Source: Fasciolopsis buskii (Eukaryota; Platyhelminthes; Trematoda; Plagiorchiida; Fasciolidae). Taken from it: DNA of 64,000 nucleotides. The stretch is taken from positions 186,001 to 250,000 of the forward strand of contig LUCM01001928.1 of assembly GCA_008360955.1 (NCBI GenBank), given 5' to 3'. The stretch's first letter is position 1. Every line of letters starts with the position of its first letter. A program made the translations under genes and the position numbers. The notes beneath the pieces are model-generated. The model was not told the DNA's origin. It ran no database searches and worked only from the letters and a program-made list of their open reading frames with translations. This document shows, in pieces, positions 11,889 to 22,309 of this stretch.

Positions 11889-14139
11889 ATAAATAGATAG
11901 ATAGATAGATAAACAGACAGATAGGTTCGGTGCTCGCCTTTAAGAAGATCATTACGTTTCAGTGAATGTTTAATCGCTTGGCACATACTGATCTTATGAT
12001 TCATTTTTGTTGCGAGTGTTATTCTTCTCAATCGAATTTTCGTCTATTGACTGATTATGAAAATCGAGATGCGTACGTTTACTTGTGCATAGGTTTACAT
12101 TAAATAGCTTAACAGACCTAAGTAAACAAAATTTTGTAAAGATTAATGGCTTTGCAAGTAAGATCAAAGTAGTAGATAGGGGCTACACTTACCGGGAAAT
12201 TCCACAGGGTCTGACGGTGAACGATGTTTTACGTTCACACCGTCCGACATTGGACTGAGACTGATGGAGCGCTTTAATTTTCGTTGGATGCACCGAATTT
12301 TGCACGTGCATGACGAAGGTGGAGTTAGATGAGATCGTTTTAAGGGGCATGAAGAATAGGGTTTGTCCTCTGAATCACACTGACTCGAACGTATGCCGTC
12401 GACCAGCGGGGGAAAAGTTTTATTCATTCGTGGAGTATGCGGTATGGTAAGGTTAACTGGATTTATTTGAGGGGTTGGAAGCTTGAAATTCAACGTTTCA
12501 TCCACCGGTGGAGTCAGAGTTGGTGATGCAGATAAAATAGCACTGTTTTGTATGACTGTTGATGCCATAGCTGCTGCAGCAGCGGACAGGAAGGCCATGT
12601 TGAACTGCTCAAAAGGATTGATCAGGGGAGTGGAAGGACTAATCGGATTCTGAAAAGGACTGATAGGGTGTGGTAAGAACGAGCTGATATCTTTGGTACT
12701 GGGTCGATTTGTTTTCGGCTGCATGGGGTAAAATTGCTGCTGTTCTTGTTGTTGTTGTTGCTGCTGTTGCTGTTGTAGTTCTTGTTGTTGTTGTCGGTGT
12801 TGTCGCTGCTGTCGGTGTTGCTGTTGTTCATCCAACTGGCACTGATTCAGAATTTGATGTTCCGTCTGCAACCAGCCAGGTGAATTTGCATATCCTAGAG
12901 GTGGAAAGAACGGGTTGACCGGGGGAGAATCTGGACTGTTGCTCATGGGCTCGTTATTTGGGAATTGGCGCAATTTAACAACTGTTTCTGCCATGTCAGT
13001 TTCATTTGCCGGACTGAGTTTCTGCAACAGTTCTGTCTGAGATTTGAACAGTTCAGCTAAAACCATGGCACGAATAAGTTCTTCATTTAATGCTGCATTC
13101 GTGCTCGAACCACATGCAGATCGAATGAGATTATTCAAGGCCGAGAGCCGAGAGACACTTTGGGGATCCAGTCCGGGCTCATCGTGTTGTTTTCCATCTG
13201 CGATTGAAAAACAAGAAAAACGGCACTATTAGTAAGTCATTTTGGTTTTATCAAACCAAGTAAATAAAGTTAAATTTAACAACAGGAAAGCATTTTACTA
13301 GTATTGGGCCAGGAAATCTCAAATCATGGATTTTGCCGCAGCTCACATGGCAAGGAATTTGTTAACCGGTGGCTGCCCTCTTTAGCGTTCCAAATTAGTC
13401 TTCCGTAACACAACAAACAAACGACGACATGAGAAACTCGACTTCGATTGTGTACTTAAGGAAAATCGCGTTTAACGATAGCAACATGTATAGTCGGCTT
13501 TGATTAGGCTACCAGAACTCATGAGCATGTTAGGATTTTGACACTAAGCTGTGAGTTGAGGGAAATTGATTTGAGCAAGTAGAAAGTTAATCATAGAAAA
13601 TCGCTTTTTTATGTTCTTCTTTACAACGGTAAAGTTGAGTGTTGTTTAAGAAGAACGAAATAATTATAGGGCCTTCAAACTGACCGTCCCCAAATGTCCT
13701 GTTTCCATCCTCTTTCGGTACTCTTAATATAAGGTCAACAAAAAGGGATACAAGACTATTTAGGAGTGTTTGAATTTACTGAGCACAGAACTTTGAATCC
13801 CCCGCGAACTATATGATCCCTGGCATACTTATGCTTAAAGTGGAATAATACACTATCGATCTTCTCGTTCTGTAACTTCCCTCTCTCTGTTGGTGCACTG
13901 GATACATCCGGTGATAGGCTAGAGCCGCTAGCATTGTTGCCTTTATATCAGCGCTATCTGGCCTGCTTTTGAGAGATCATCCGTGCGCGATGGAAGTCTG
14001 CTAATCAAATTGCAGTTATCATGGACTATAAACTTGTTGCAAGTAGGAAGGCAGTAAAGCCGATTTTGATCGACAACACCGTCGTCAATGTCATCATCTT
14101 TGAAACCATCATCATGACCACCATTATCACTATCATCAT

Positions 14140-14177
<38 letters not shown>

Positions 14178-17100
14178 TCCTCCTCCACCTCATCACCATC
14201 ATCATCATTATCATCGTTACCTGACTAGTTTTTATCAATACTATCCTTTTGGTTTTCGATTGCAATCTCCGCATGTGGTTTTCTGCTCGACTACCTATTC
14301 AGATAAACAGAGCAAGATAAAATGGCTGAAAGTTAAATTCATCCATGAAGACATGAATGAATGAATTAAGACAGAGGCGTTGGCTATGGTATCTAGTTCA
14401 CCGTGCAATACTTTTTTCATTAGTAGACGAAACCTCATGTTCAATTTCATGTCTTCAACTTTAAACACACGTATGTGCAGCTAGCTAACAAAAGCTTCTC
14501 AGAAATGTTCTACTAATGTGGATTAGTTAATGGTCTGACACTATTGTAGGTAGATTATTTGTCCTCCGTTCGTGCAAGCTCATCAACGCTAAATTCATTT
14601 GAATGACAACCATAAAGCTAACATAAGAGGACAACAGAAAATGGTGTTCCATCCCGGCCGTTCTACCTATCTTAGATGCACAAGGATAGCACCTTCCATC
14701 TTGCGACCGCTGCAGACCCATTGACTTTCACTAGTTCACTACCTCAGTCATGTTCGACCAAAATGGCCGGGCCAGAAGTAGTTCAGCGATCGGATTAAAA
14801 GGCGGAAGGGGCAATTTGACAACTTTGGTTAGACGCATGAGTGATACACGAATGCGGAGTAGAAAGTGCTCAAATGAAAAGGGGAGCAGATTTTTGTCAT
14901 AAGAGAAAAAGACATGTGGGTTAAAATGCAATTTTTATTTATACGTCAACTTGCATACTAAAAAACAGCCAGCCACCCAACCAACTGAGAGACAGCCAGG
15001 TAGGCAAGTAGACAGGCGGACAAATCGATTGACTAACTGTTTGGATGATTAACTAGTCAGACAGATTACAAAGTGATGAATTTATATCTGACTTAGTAGC
15101 CAGTTTAAAGCACAGTCGTCCACTCGTCCAACCGGTGGCTCGTTCCATGGGCCACTCGCTCACTTAGTCACTCATCTAGTCACCCAGCAGTTATCTTACC
15201 GCTGATAGGTACATTAATTTAGGTAAACCGTGTTACTCCAAAAATGGGGAACATTCGGCGAAATTACAAACTTCTCCCTGAATCCTTATTTGGGTAGAAA
15301 ACTGTTTGGTTTATCAGTGGTACGGATCAAAATAATCGCATAGCCACCTCAATCGGCCTGCAGTAAGCCGTCAGTAACAAATCCCTGGCGTGCTTTCTTA
15401 GAAAACAAAACTGATCTCACATGACTAACAATCAGCTCCGCCAGGACTATTTAAGCCGCCAAGAGGTTCGAGTTTCACCCAAATTTTGTGCGTTGAAGTA
15501 GTCATTATAATAGACTGACAAAGTGTTTAATTGATTCTAACTGGGGAAGGTTCGGACCCAAGCGTTCACTCAACTCAAGCATTCGGGCGGCGCCTGCTCT
15601 ACCGGATGAACTAAGATGGCCTGCCAGACGGTGGTTGGGCGTTTCCCTTAAGGACCATCGACTATCAGCCTAAATCACATGAGCACATGTGCAAAATACT
15701 GTGCATCTGTTTGTTGGCGGATGCTGATTGAAAGTTTCTTGCCTAACAACTGAAGCCGTGGTATGGCTGTCGTACAAAAAACGGACGAAAAGCAAACAAA
15801 AATCAGACAATGCCCAAATAACCATCAGAATAGTCGGAAAATTTTGCTGTGTTCGTAATTTGAAAGGAGATATGGTTAGTTTTCATCTCACTTTCACTCA
15901 CTACTGTCGTGCACGTTAAATCCGACTGGGCAAAAGATATCATCGAAGACAAGAGTATGGACGTCGATCGACAGGTGCATTGGAATTCAATATTTTGGAT
16001 TTTTTAGTCAAGATTTTCCAGAGGTCATCTAAAAGATCCGTACGTTTCGTACTACCATTATGCAGGCTCATGCATTTCTGCTAACACTATCAGAAATGCT
16101 GAAACCATAACTTAGAGAATTCAGCTGCCAGTAAACAGACAGAATGTAACCCAAACAAGTCAGATAATGCCGGTAGCAAAGCAAAAATGGTCCTTCGTCT
16201 ACGGAAACGATACTCGATGGGACGAGTAACCGATTTTCAAGGGTCTGGATGACATCGGTGCGTATATTTGAGTTTGTGAGAAATCGTCTTATTTCAGCCA
16301 AAATATGAAAGATGCCATACTTCTAGTTGATTTCGAATTTTTTAATCGTTGATTACAGTGCGCTGAAGTGGCATCTTTTGACGTTCGGCTTCTACGACCC
16401 TAGGGTCATTTTTAGGCAACCAGATTTCATTCAAACAATTGCAAATCACTGATCAAAAACAACTGACTATCAAACTTGTCTGCAAGTTGTCCATTAAACA
16501 ATATGCACAAGCCCTCACCCAAAAAGGGAAAATGCAGTCGTTTTCGGGTGCATTTTGCATTTTTATTCGTGAGGATTAGCTCCGACAAAAATTTTTGCAA
16601 TCCCGAGCAGATGATGTAAACTGTCTTTTCAGTCGAATTTGATTTTGCTGTTGTTAGTAGTAGTTTTCTGTCATTTTAAAAAGTTACGCAGTTAATCAAT
16701 CCGGACCTCGTTCGTCATTGTGACCTAGTAGCCACAATTTGAACTGGCCCTGGTTTTTAGTCCACCAGTTCGTATCTGCTTCGGCAAGGGAAGAGAGAGA
16801 GTGAACTCGGCGCGTGTTTTCCACCGTCGATATGGACAAATGCCAGCCACGGTTAGGAAAACAGATTCAGCATACGAAAAACACCTGGTTCTTTTGTTTT
16901 ATTCTTCCACTTCGTTTTGCTCGCATACGTGGCGCAATTGTAGAATGAGGTGTTTAAAGTACGTGGGGATTCCCTTCTTGATGACAAATGTGCGCCTGAA
17001 AATGACTTCCACTTGATCGATTATCGAGTCGAAGATCAAAGTTTCCAGTTCCATCCACAAGACTGTTTGAGTTAAATTCCAGTTCAACTGATTTTTCACT

Positions 17101-20100
17101 ACTTAAGAATGCGCAGCCTCCCAACGACTTTCAGCAAGAAGACACTTCCGGATCTTCCAGGAATATGTCACGTGGAAACAGACACAATTCGCGTATTCTA
17201 TGCAGTGCCAATTTTGCTAGTTGGACAAGGATTGCTATTTCTTCCGTTTACATTACGTGAGAATATTGGTGTATTTGTTAAATTCATGCAATTCAAAAAA
17301 GATCCGGTTTTTGAATGGCTCGCATTGGATCTTCTTCGTTTAATTGCACGCACATATGCGTGCACATCTGCGTTGAACCAAACTCAATTGTGTTACTCAC
17401 CACCGTTGAACTGTCACTTTTCACTTCCTCCAATTTGCGATCAACATCTTTATCCCGCTCATATTATGCCAGTAATTTATCATGTTTTAACGGCCGAAAT
17501 TTTCTGATGGCAGGTCTTAGATTTCGAAAGAATACCCACTGTGCATTAGAAATAACGACATTAATGGCGCTGCGATATCCGTGATAAGAACTATTGAACG
17601 GGGCCGGCTAAAGATGAGAGCGGGACCGAATGACCATGTGGGCTTGTATCAGTATTACCCCATTTCATATATTTTCCACTTTTCATTTCTGCATCTTTAT
17701 TCGCAGTTTATCAGTGTGTCGCTTTTGTGTATGCGCGCGCGCATGTGTAGTCAATCTGAAGGAAAAGAGTTCATTCTGGTACCCGATCAAGAATGACTTC
17801 TCGGTCCCTTGTACACAGTCATATAAGCTCACAGTCCATTGTCCACTTGGATGTTATGCATCAAACTTATATTCTATTCCATCTGTAGCAAAACTGACTA
17901 TTTTTCAATCTTTCTCGAATGGATAGTAGCGGATCGGTATCTATGCGACGCGGCTTTGTCTATGGAGCGGTAAAGACGACATCCAGCACCGAATGGATTT
18001 GGGGAAACCTCCACCATTCAGTCAATCACTTTGAGGTGGGAACCATGTTGGAACCATGTTGATACGGGCCTTTCGAAATAACCGCATCGTCCTACATGCA
18101 TTGTCTTCATTGACACCAGCGCAATTCAGAATTGTGATACATGAAATCTTTGTTTGCAATTCTCTTATCAACTCTGAACAAATAGCTCATCAAGTCCTTG
18201 TTCCTTTGCATTTCTGATCATAAATTTTCGGTCTGTTTGTGGTAGTTATCAGATTTGGAAGATGTATTGGAGCAATTGAAAATTTCACAGTTTGTTACTT
18301 TATGCGACTTGTGAACCACCCCATGCCAAATGCTTTATGAAGAATGGATTCCAGTTGCCAAGCTAAGCAAAATCTCATCCTGCTGCTAAAACTAAGGTAA
18401 TTATCAAGACTAATGACTGAAGCAAAAATAAATAAGTAAATAACTAAACAAATTTGTGGACTAACGTTTTCCCTAGGTTCACATTTTCGCAGTTGGGGTA
18501 CTTTGTTTACTTAGAAATATCTCGGCAAATTGCTTGGGAGTCTTCGGTCGGAGAAGTGTGTCAGCGAAACTTTGCTTCTCCCGGAAGTTGCAGTCCAATC
18601 CACGTTGTGCACATCATGGAAGTGCTTCTCCGATTGCAAAAATGACAAATACTTTGAAATTTCAAGACAAAAATCTCAAAATGAACAATACAAGCCCGCT
18701 AGTTAAAGTAAACACTGACAGAAGAGTTATTCCGTGCTTCAAATACGTTTGACGTTGAGTGTAGTGGAACAAAGACTTGGAGAACCGTTTATTCTTAACT
18801 GCCTCTGTTTTACTAATTCTGTATGCATTTGTTTCAATCGTCAAAGATTTTGAATTGCAACGATGTTGGTGGAGGCAATGCTTGGCCGACAATAAGGCCC
18901 CTCGGCTAGACTTTGTCAGGGTGACGTTTACGGTCTGCAGAAATTGGGTTCTATATCATAGTGTATCACTGATTACTCAGTCAATCAACTAACTACATGG
19001 TTTGGAATTCTTAATATTAAGTGGTTATTAATAATCGAATATTCACTCCGTGGAACGGTCTTCCAAGACGTGCATTGGATGTCAGTTGAGAATGGGTGTG
19101 TTTCTTTCTGAATCCTTAGCTGGCTTACTCAAAGTGAATTCAATCGTCAGTGGACTGAACAAAATCTGTCTCTGATGACAACTGCTACTAGCCGTGGTGG
19201 GCATGACCGTAAATAAGTTGCAAATAATTTTCATTCGGATGTGCAAAAATGAACAACCGTGATTGAAATAGTAATTTTATTATTCTCCAGTCAGTTCTGT
19301 TGGGTTTGTTTGCACTAAGAAGTAGAGTTAGCATCGTGAACAAAGATAACGAAAAGGGGAAGTTACCGAGGCTGACCACGGATAATTTGGGTAACATTTT
19401 AAAAAAGTCAAAATCTTTTGGTCTGAAATAAAGGAATCGACGCGGCAGAGTGTAGAAAACTGAATGAAAATTGCCGTTGTCAAAGTTGTAGACGCTATGT
19501 GACTTTCTGACTAATAGTTGGTCATCGAGGGACTCGTGAAGAACGGTTAGTTTATCACCCGGCGAAAGAAAGTGAGTGAACGGAAATTTTGTCTCAAACG
19601 AAGTGAACTATATATATGAATTTTTCCTTTAATCAGAATAATCCCGAAGTTATTAAGAATTAAGTTAAAAGGATTCCGATTTGCACAACAGTATGCCTTG
19701 TTTTCAGGACGCCGGGTACGCATACCTGTTTGGTCGGAAGTTACAGTGACTTGCAAACAGAACCACGTCAATTTGGAATGTGGATGTGCGAATTCAGCCA
19801 TGTGATGTGCACTAGACACGCCGGAAGCACAAGGGTATGACACCACACCAAATCAGTCCTGCGAAGTTCCCGACCGGGTTTGTCACTATCCCGAATATCT
19901 GTGACAAACTTCCGGACTATCGTGAACGGTGGCTTAGTTGGTCTTCTCTGGTTAGGCAACAGTTTCGAAATAAGACAAAACTGCGATCTCCTAGACCGAT
20001 ATGACAACAAGCAAAGTTCGGTGGGACTGAGCAAGGCGGTTTAACCCGAACATGCTCATGGCCATATTTGGACATCGAGTTTCGGTTTCCAGGTTTTAGA

Positions 20101-22302
20101 TGAAGCTATATGGAAAAAACTGCAATTACTCTCCTGAAGTGATTAAAAGTTTCATTTGAAACAAGTAGATGGATTCGACTGATTTTCTTCTTCCAACTGC
20201 ATGCAGGGCAGAATCCGAAATTGCCAAATATTTTCAACTTATTACAAACACGTTAGCTACCCCGTTTGATGTTGTGCCCGAAAGCCTAGCACAGTGGAAC
20301 TTACACCAAATGCAGATCAATGGTGCATCTATTTCAAAAGAGACGACAACTGCTAAAAGCTAATTAGATCGAAAGTGTGGGCAGCGTACTGTGTAGGAAA
20401 AATTGTCATCAGTGATTACAAGGAGTCTATTCAAAACCGGATTTGCTTGTTTAGTAAAAATCAGACCATGCAATCGAAACAGATGGTTAGTGGCGCTTGG
20501 CGAATTAGTGCCAGCTGTGTGAGAAGCGTCAAACTTGTGCACACATGACTGATGTAGTATGTTGTCTATCTTCCATGGTTCTCGATTTCGCAATCGCCAC
20601 CACAGCTGTTGCCAATGTAACCCTATTTCTAGTGGCAGCTTGTGATCAGCAAGTTTGATGCCTCGCGATGTTTGCCTCTATCGTTTTTGCTACATCAAGA
20701 TGGCCAAATATTGAAAGTTGCTGCAGAACATTTAATTAGAATGGCCAGACTACAGCAGACATAACTCCGCAATGGTCACTGAACACTGATCGTGAGAAAA
20801 TGCAAAGTTTGCAACGGTGGATGTTCCTACTGTTTGTTCCCATTTACTACACCCAGTGAAAAAGGCTTCGCTGACATTGTGATGTCGATACAATTCCAAG
20901 AATTTAAGATAGCGCATAAGACTAAGATTGATGGCTTTGACAGCGCTAGACGCGAGCGCTTGTAATTAGTTGTTAAAATTGCGCTACTTACATATTTTAA
21001 AGTAAACATCCTTGGTATGCAAAAATAATCAATCTATGTCAATGTGCACTTCATGCGACACCAGCAACTAGGCGGGAGAACTTTGTGGACCTGATCAGCT
21101 ATCAAGCGGTTTCTGATATCGATCTTAGCTGCCATTAGATTTGATCTTTGGATTAAATCTGATTCCCTCTTTTGTTTCCATCATTTGGCGACAAATCCTC
21201 TTGAAAATAGAGTATTTTGGTGACTAGCGCAACAGTAGAACCTTTAGTAGAATTTCGTTATCTTGAGGGTTGGCACACTATGTCTTCAACTGGGTTGTGT
21301 GATAATGTTGAACCGTGGAACGTTTTGGAAATTCATGCGGTATCAGCTAAGCTGATCGATTGGCAATTTTTCGAGTAGCGCTCAAGTGTTGGACTGGGTG
21401 GGGGTGGGGTTGGGGGGAGCAACCTGCGCACCCCAGTTCCCGGACATGTGCAACAGAAACACCCATGCAATTTGCGAATGTAGTTACCTAAGCTGCAGGA
21501 AAGTGAGGCCAAAATAAAAGGCTAACAGCAGGTAACGGCAAAAGTGCTCTTTTTTATCAATCTAATCAGATGGTGTACATACAGAATTACCGGCTGATAA
21601 GGTCAAAAATCTTATTATTGTTCCCGAAACCCTATAATAGATAGATTTGGCAATTCTCCCAGCAAATTACATCACAAAACCCGTCTACTTCTGAAGTCCT
21701 TGATTGCGGTCAGATAATAGGCTATTAGGAGCGGTATTAAGCCGTGGTGCCGAGTTATCTATGTGATCTAGAGAAGCATTTGTGAAATCGTAAATTCTGA
21801 AAAAGAAATCCACTTTTCAGTAAGTCAGTCCCCAGAAATTGCTATCAAAAACTTAAAATAAAGAGAATGCCGGAAAGGTATGCTATTACGCTTGTTATCT
21901 GCAAGTCCATGCAAAATGTCTTCCAGATGACTTATGGAAAATGCAGCAAAACTATGTGCTCCACTAGGAGCGCAAGTCGTGCGCGTCTAAGGAACCGTGG
22001 GTTCTACATCTCGACTTAGATAAACAATTCCCAAACCTAGGAATCAGATTAGACAGACGAATAGAGGTACAAAAGTAAACTGGATACCCCTAATAGAATT
22101 TGACTCACCACGATTGGATTTGGACCACATTTCCATTCCTCCGCAAGGCGGAATTAGTCCAAAGTTGGCCAGCTGATCAGGAGATCGAGATTGCGGACTG
22201 GACGCTTGAAGCATACTGTTTATCCACTTGAACGGATCACAGTTCAGCATAGATCCTAATAGGGGTTTGTTTGGTTCCACTGTAGCGTACATCCCTCTTG
22301 CC
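9676..22302 (-). CDS. ETS-domain transcription factor, E74/ELF1-2-4-like, four exons
   Basis: Nuclear DNA-binding regulator expected to bind GGAA-core sites. Coding exons on the minus strand are 22302-22109, 13197-12193, 11129-10814 and 9841-9676. Every junction is GT-AG and keeps frame (phases 1, 1, 2). Starting at the ATG at 22292-22290, the product is 556 residues with a TGA stop at 9678-9676. Order of regions: a short N-terminal segment, a helical-looking stretch (about 83-125), a Gln-rich tract (about 186-216), a Pro/Ser-rich region with a run of five Ala, then the ETS domain (about 441-525). The motif MNYETMGRAMRYYY and the following GQRLVYQF match the E74/ELF1-2-4 group rather than ETS1 or ELF3/5. 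The first conserved Trp of the domain (L-W-x-F) is Ser444; the other two Trp (463, 483) and both recognition-helix Arg (499, 502) are kept. Further 5' exons are possible, because the first exon is open from an acceptor at 22303 in phase 2. Family assignment is very sure; orthology within the ELF group is inferred. Confidence 0.95.
10814..11129 (-). CDS. ETS gene exon 3, N-terminal two thirds of the ETS domain
   Basis: The acceptor is a strong T-rich tract ending TTTTTTAG before 11129. The donor is ATGAG|GTAGGC after 10814. The exon opens with AC, which completes the G left by exon 2 (GAC, Asp). It encodes a linker of about 40 residues and then the ETS winged helix-turn-helix through GRAMR. 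Helix 1 reads YRLSQFLRFLLNSPEC, so Ser stands where ETS proteins normally have Trp. The segment FKLVNSAAVARLWGAHKQKP matches the E74/ELF consensus closely. The donor splits the codon of the second recognition-helix Arg (AG|G). Confidence 0.96.
11758..11925. repeat. (GATA)n/(GATT)n/(AAAT)n tetranucleotide microsatellite in ETS intron 2
   Basis: Starts with AAAT units, then GATA, GATT and GATG variants with a pure GATA core near 11850-11890. Read on the minus strand it gives long Ser/Ile/Tyr/Leu frames, which are repeat artefacts. Confidence 0.95.
12193..13197 (-). CDS. ETS gene exon 2, Gln-rich and Pro/Ser-rich regulatory region
   Basis: This 1005-nt internal exon is open throughout. The acceptor is a pyrimidine-rich tract ending AATCGCAG before 13197; the donor is CCCG|GTAAGT after 12193, phase 1 at both ends. 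It encodes about 335 residues of mostly disordered composition: an amphipathic-looking segment (NEELIRAMVLAELFKSQTEL), many SP/PP motifs, a Gln tract interrupted by His, Arg and Glu, an AAAAAMAS stretch and a basic Cys-containing segment (CTCKIRCIQRKLKR) near the end. Such sequence is typical of transactivation or co-factor binding regions; no named domain was recognised. The CAG/CAA tract is encoded by mixed codons, so it is less prone to slippage than a pure repeat. Confidence 0.93.
14084..14216. repeat. Compound (CAT)n/(CAA)n trinucleotide repeat in ETS intron 1
   Basis: Alternating CAT, CAC and CAA blocks with a 20-nt ACA core and flanking ATC arrays. Long frames here are microsatellite translations. 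Confidence 0.9.
15545..15650 (-). repeat. tRNA-derived SINE-like unit
   Basis: On the minus strand a tRNA-like order is visible: CTTAGTTCATCCGGTAGAGC (A-box-like, close to the start of many tRNAs) and, about 45 nt on, TTGGGTCCGAACCTTCC (B-box-like). The acceptor-stem halves do not pair into a full cloverleaf that I can trace, so it reads as a SINE head or tRNA relic and not a working tRNA. Confidence 0.4.
21391..21420 (+). other. G-quadruplex-type G-rich tract in ETS intron 1
   Basis: Four G runs with one- or two-base loops: GGGTGGGGGTGGGGTTGGGG, then more G. The plus strand is the template strand of the ETS gene. This is the densest G-run cluster of the window apart from 63.1-63.2 kb. Confidence 0.6.
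22109..22302 (-). CDS. ETS gene exon 1 (first recognised coding exon)
   Basis: The acceptor CTCCTTAG precedes 22302 and the donor GTGAGT follows 22109, ending in phase 1 (CGT G|GTGAGT). The ATG at 22292-22290 has G at -3, giving M-Y-A-T-V-E-P. In the unspliced strand an in-frame TAA lies 18 nt upstream of it. The exon gives about 61 residues, rich in Ser, Pro, Met and Trp (for example GGMEMWSKSNR). The phase-1 end joins exactly to the AT that opens the 13197 exon (GAT, Asp). This may be the start exon with a few bases of 5' UTR, or an internal exon whose upstream partner lies further 5' and was not found. Confidence 0.8.
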
Positions 22303-22309
22303 CTAAGGA

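Larger units (their letters stand above)
9842..12192 (-). other. ETS gene introns 2 and 3
   Basis: Intron 2 (12192-11130) and intron 3 (10813-9842) flank the first ETS-domain exon. Intron 2 holds a long GATA/GATG microsatellite (11758-11925). Intron 3 holds a short TG run (about 10150-10170). No other gene is visible in either. Confidence 0.9.
13198..22108 (-). other. ETS gene intron 1, 8.9 kb
   Basis: Large first intron between exons 1 and 2. It contains a compound trinucleotide repeat (14084-14216), tetranucleotide-like low-complexity sequence (about 14950-15190), a tRNA-derived SINE-like unit (15545-15650) and a G-rich tract (21391-21420). No convincing protein-coding gene was found inside it. 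A 132-codon ATG-initiated frame at 17109-17507 shows no similarity that I recognise. Confidence 0.8.

Noticed and set aside
11758..11925. Regular repeat that could suggest a CRISPR-like array
   Set aside because: Four-base units with no spacers; an ordinary eukaryotic microsatellite.
11606..12031. 141-codon minus frame rich in Ser, Ile, Tyr and Leu
   Set aside because: It is the GATA-type microsatellite inside ETS intron 2.
17109..17507. 132-codon ATG-initiated plus frame in ETS intron 1
   Set aside because: Frames of this length are expected by chance in 64 kb. There is no recognised domain and no nearby splice support.
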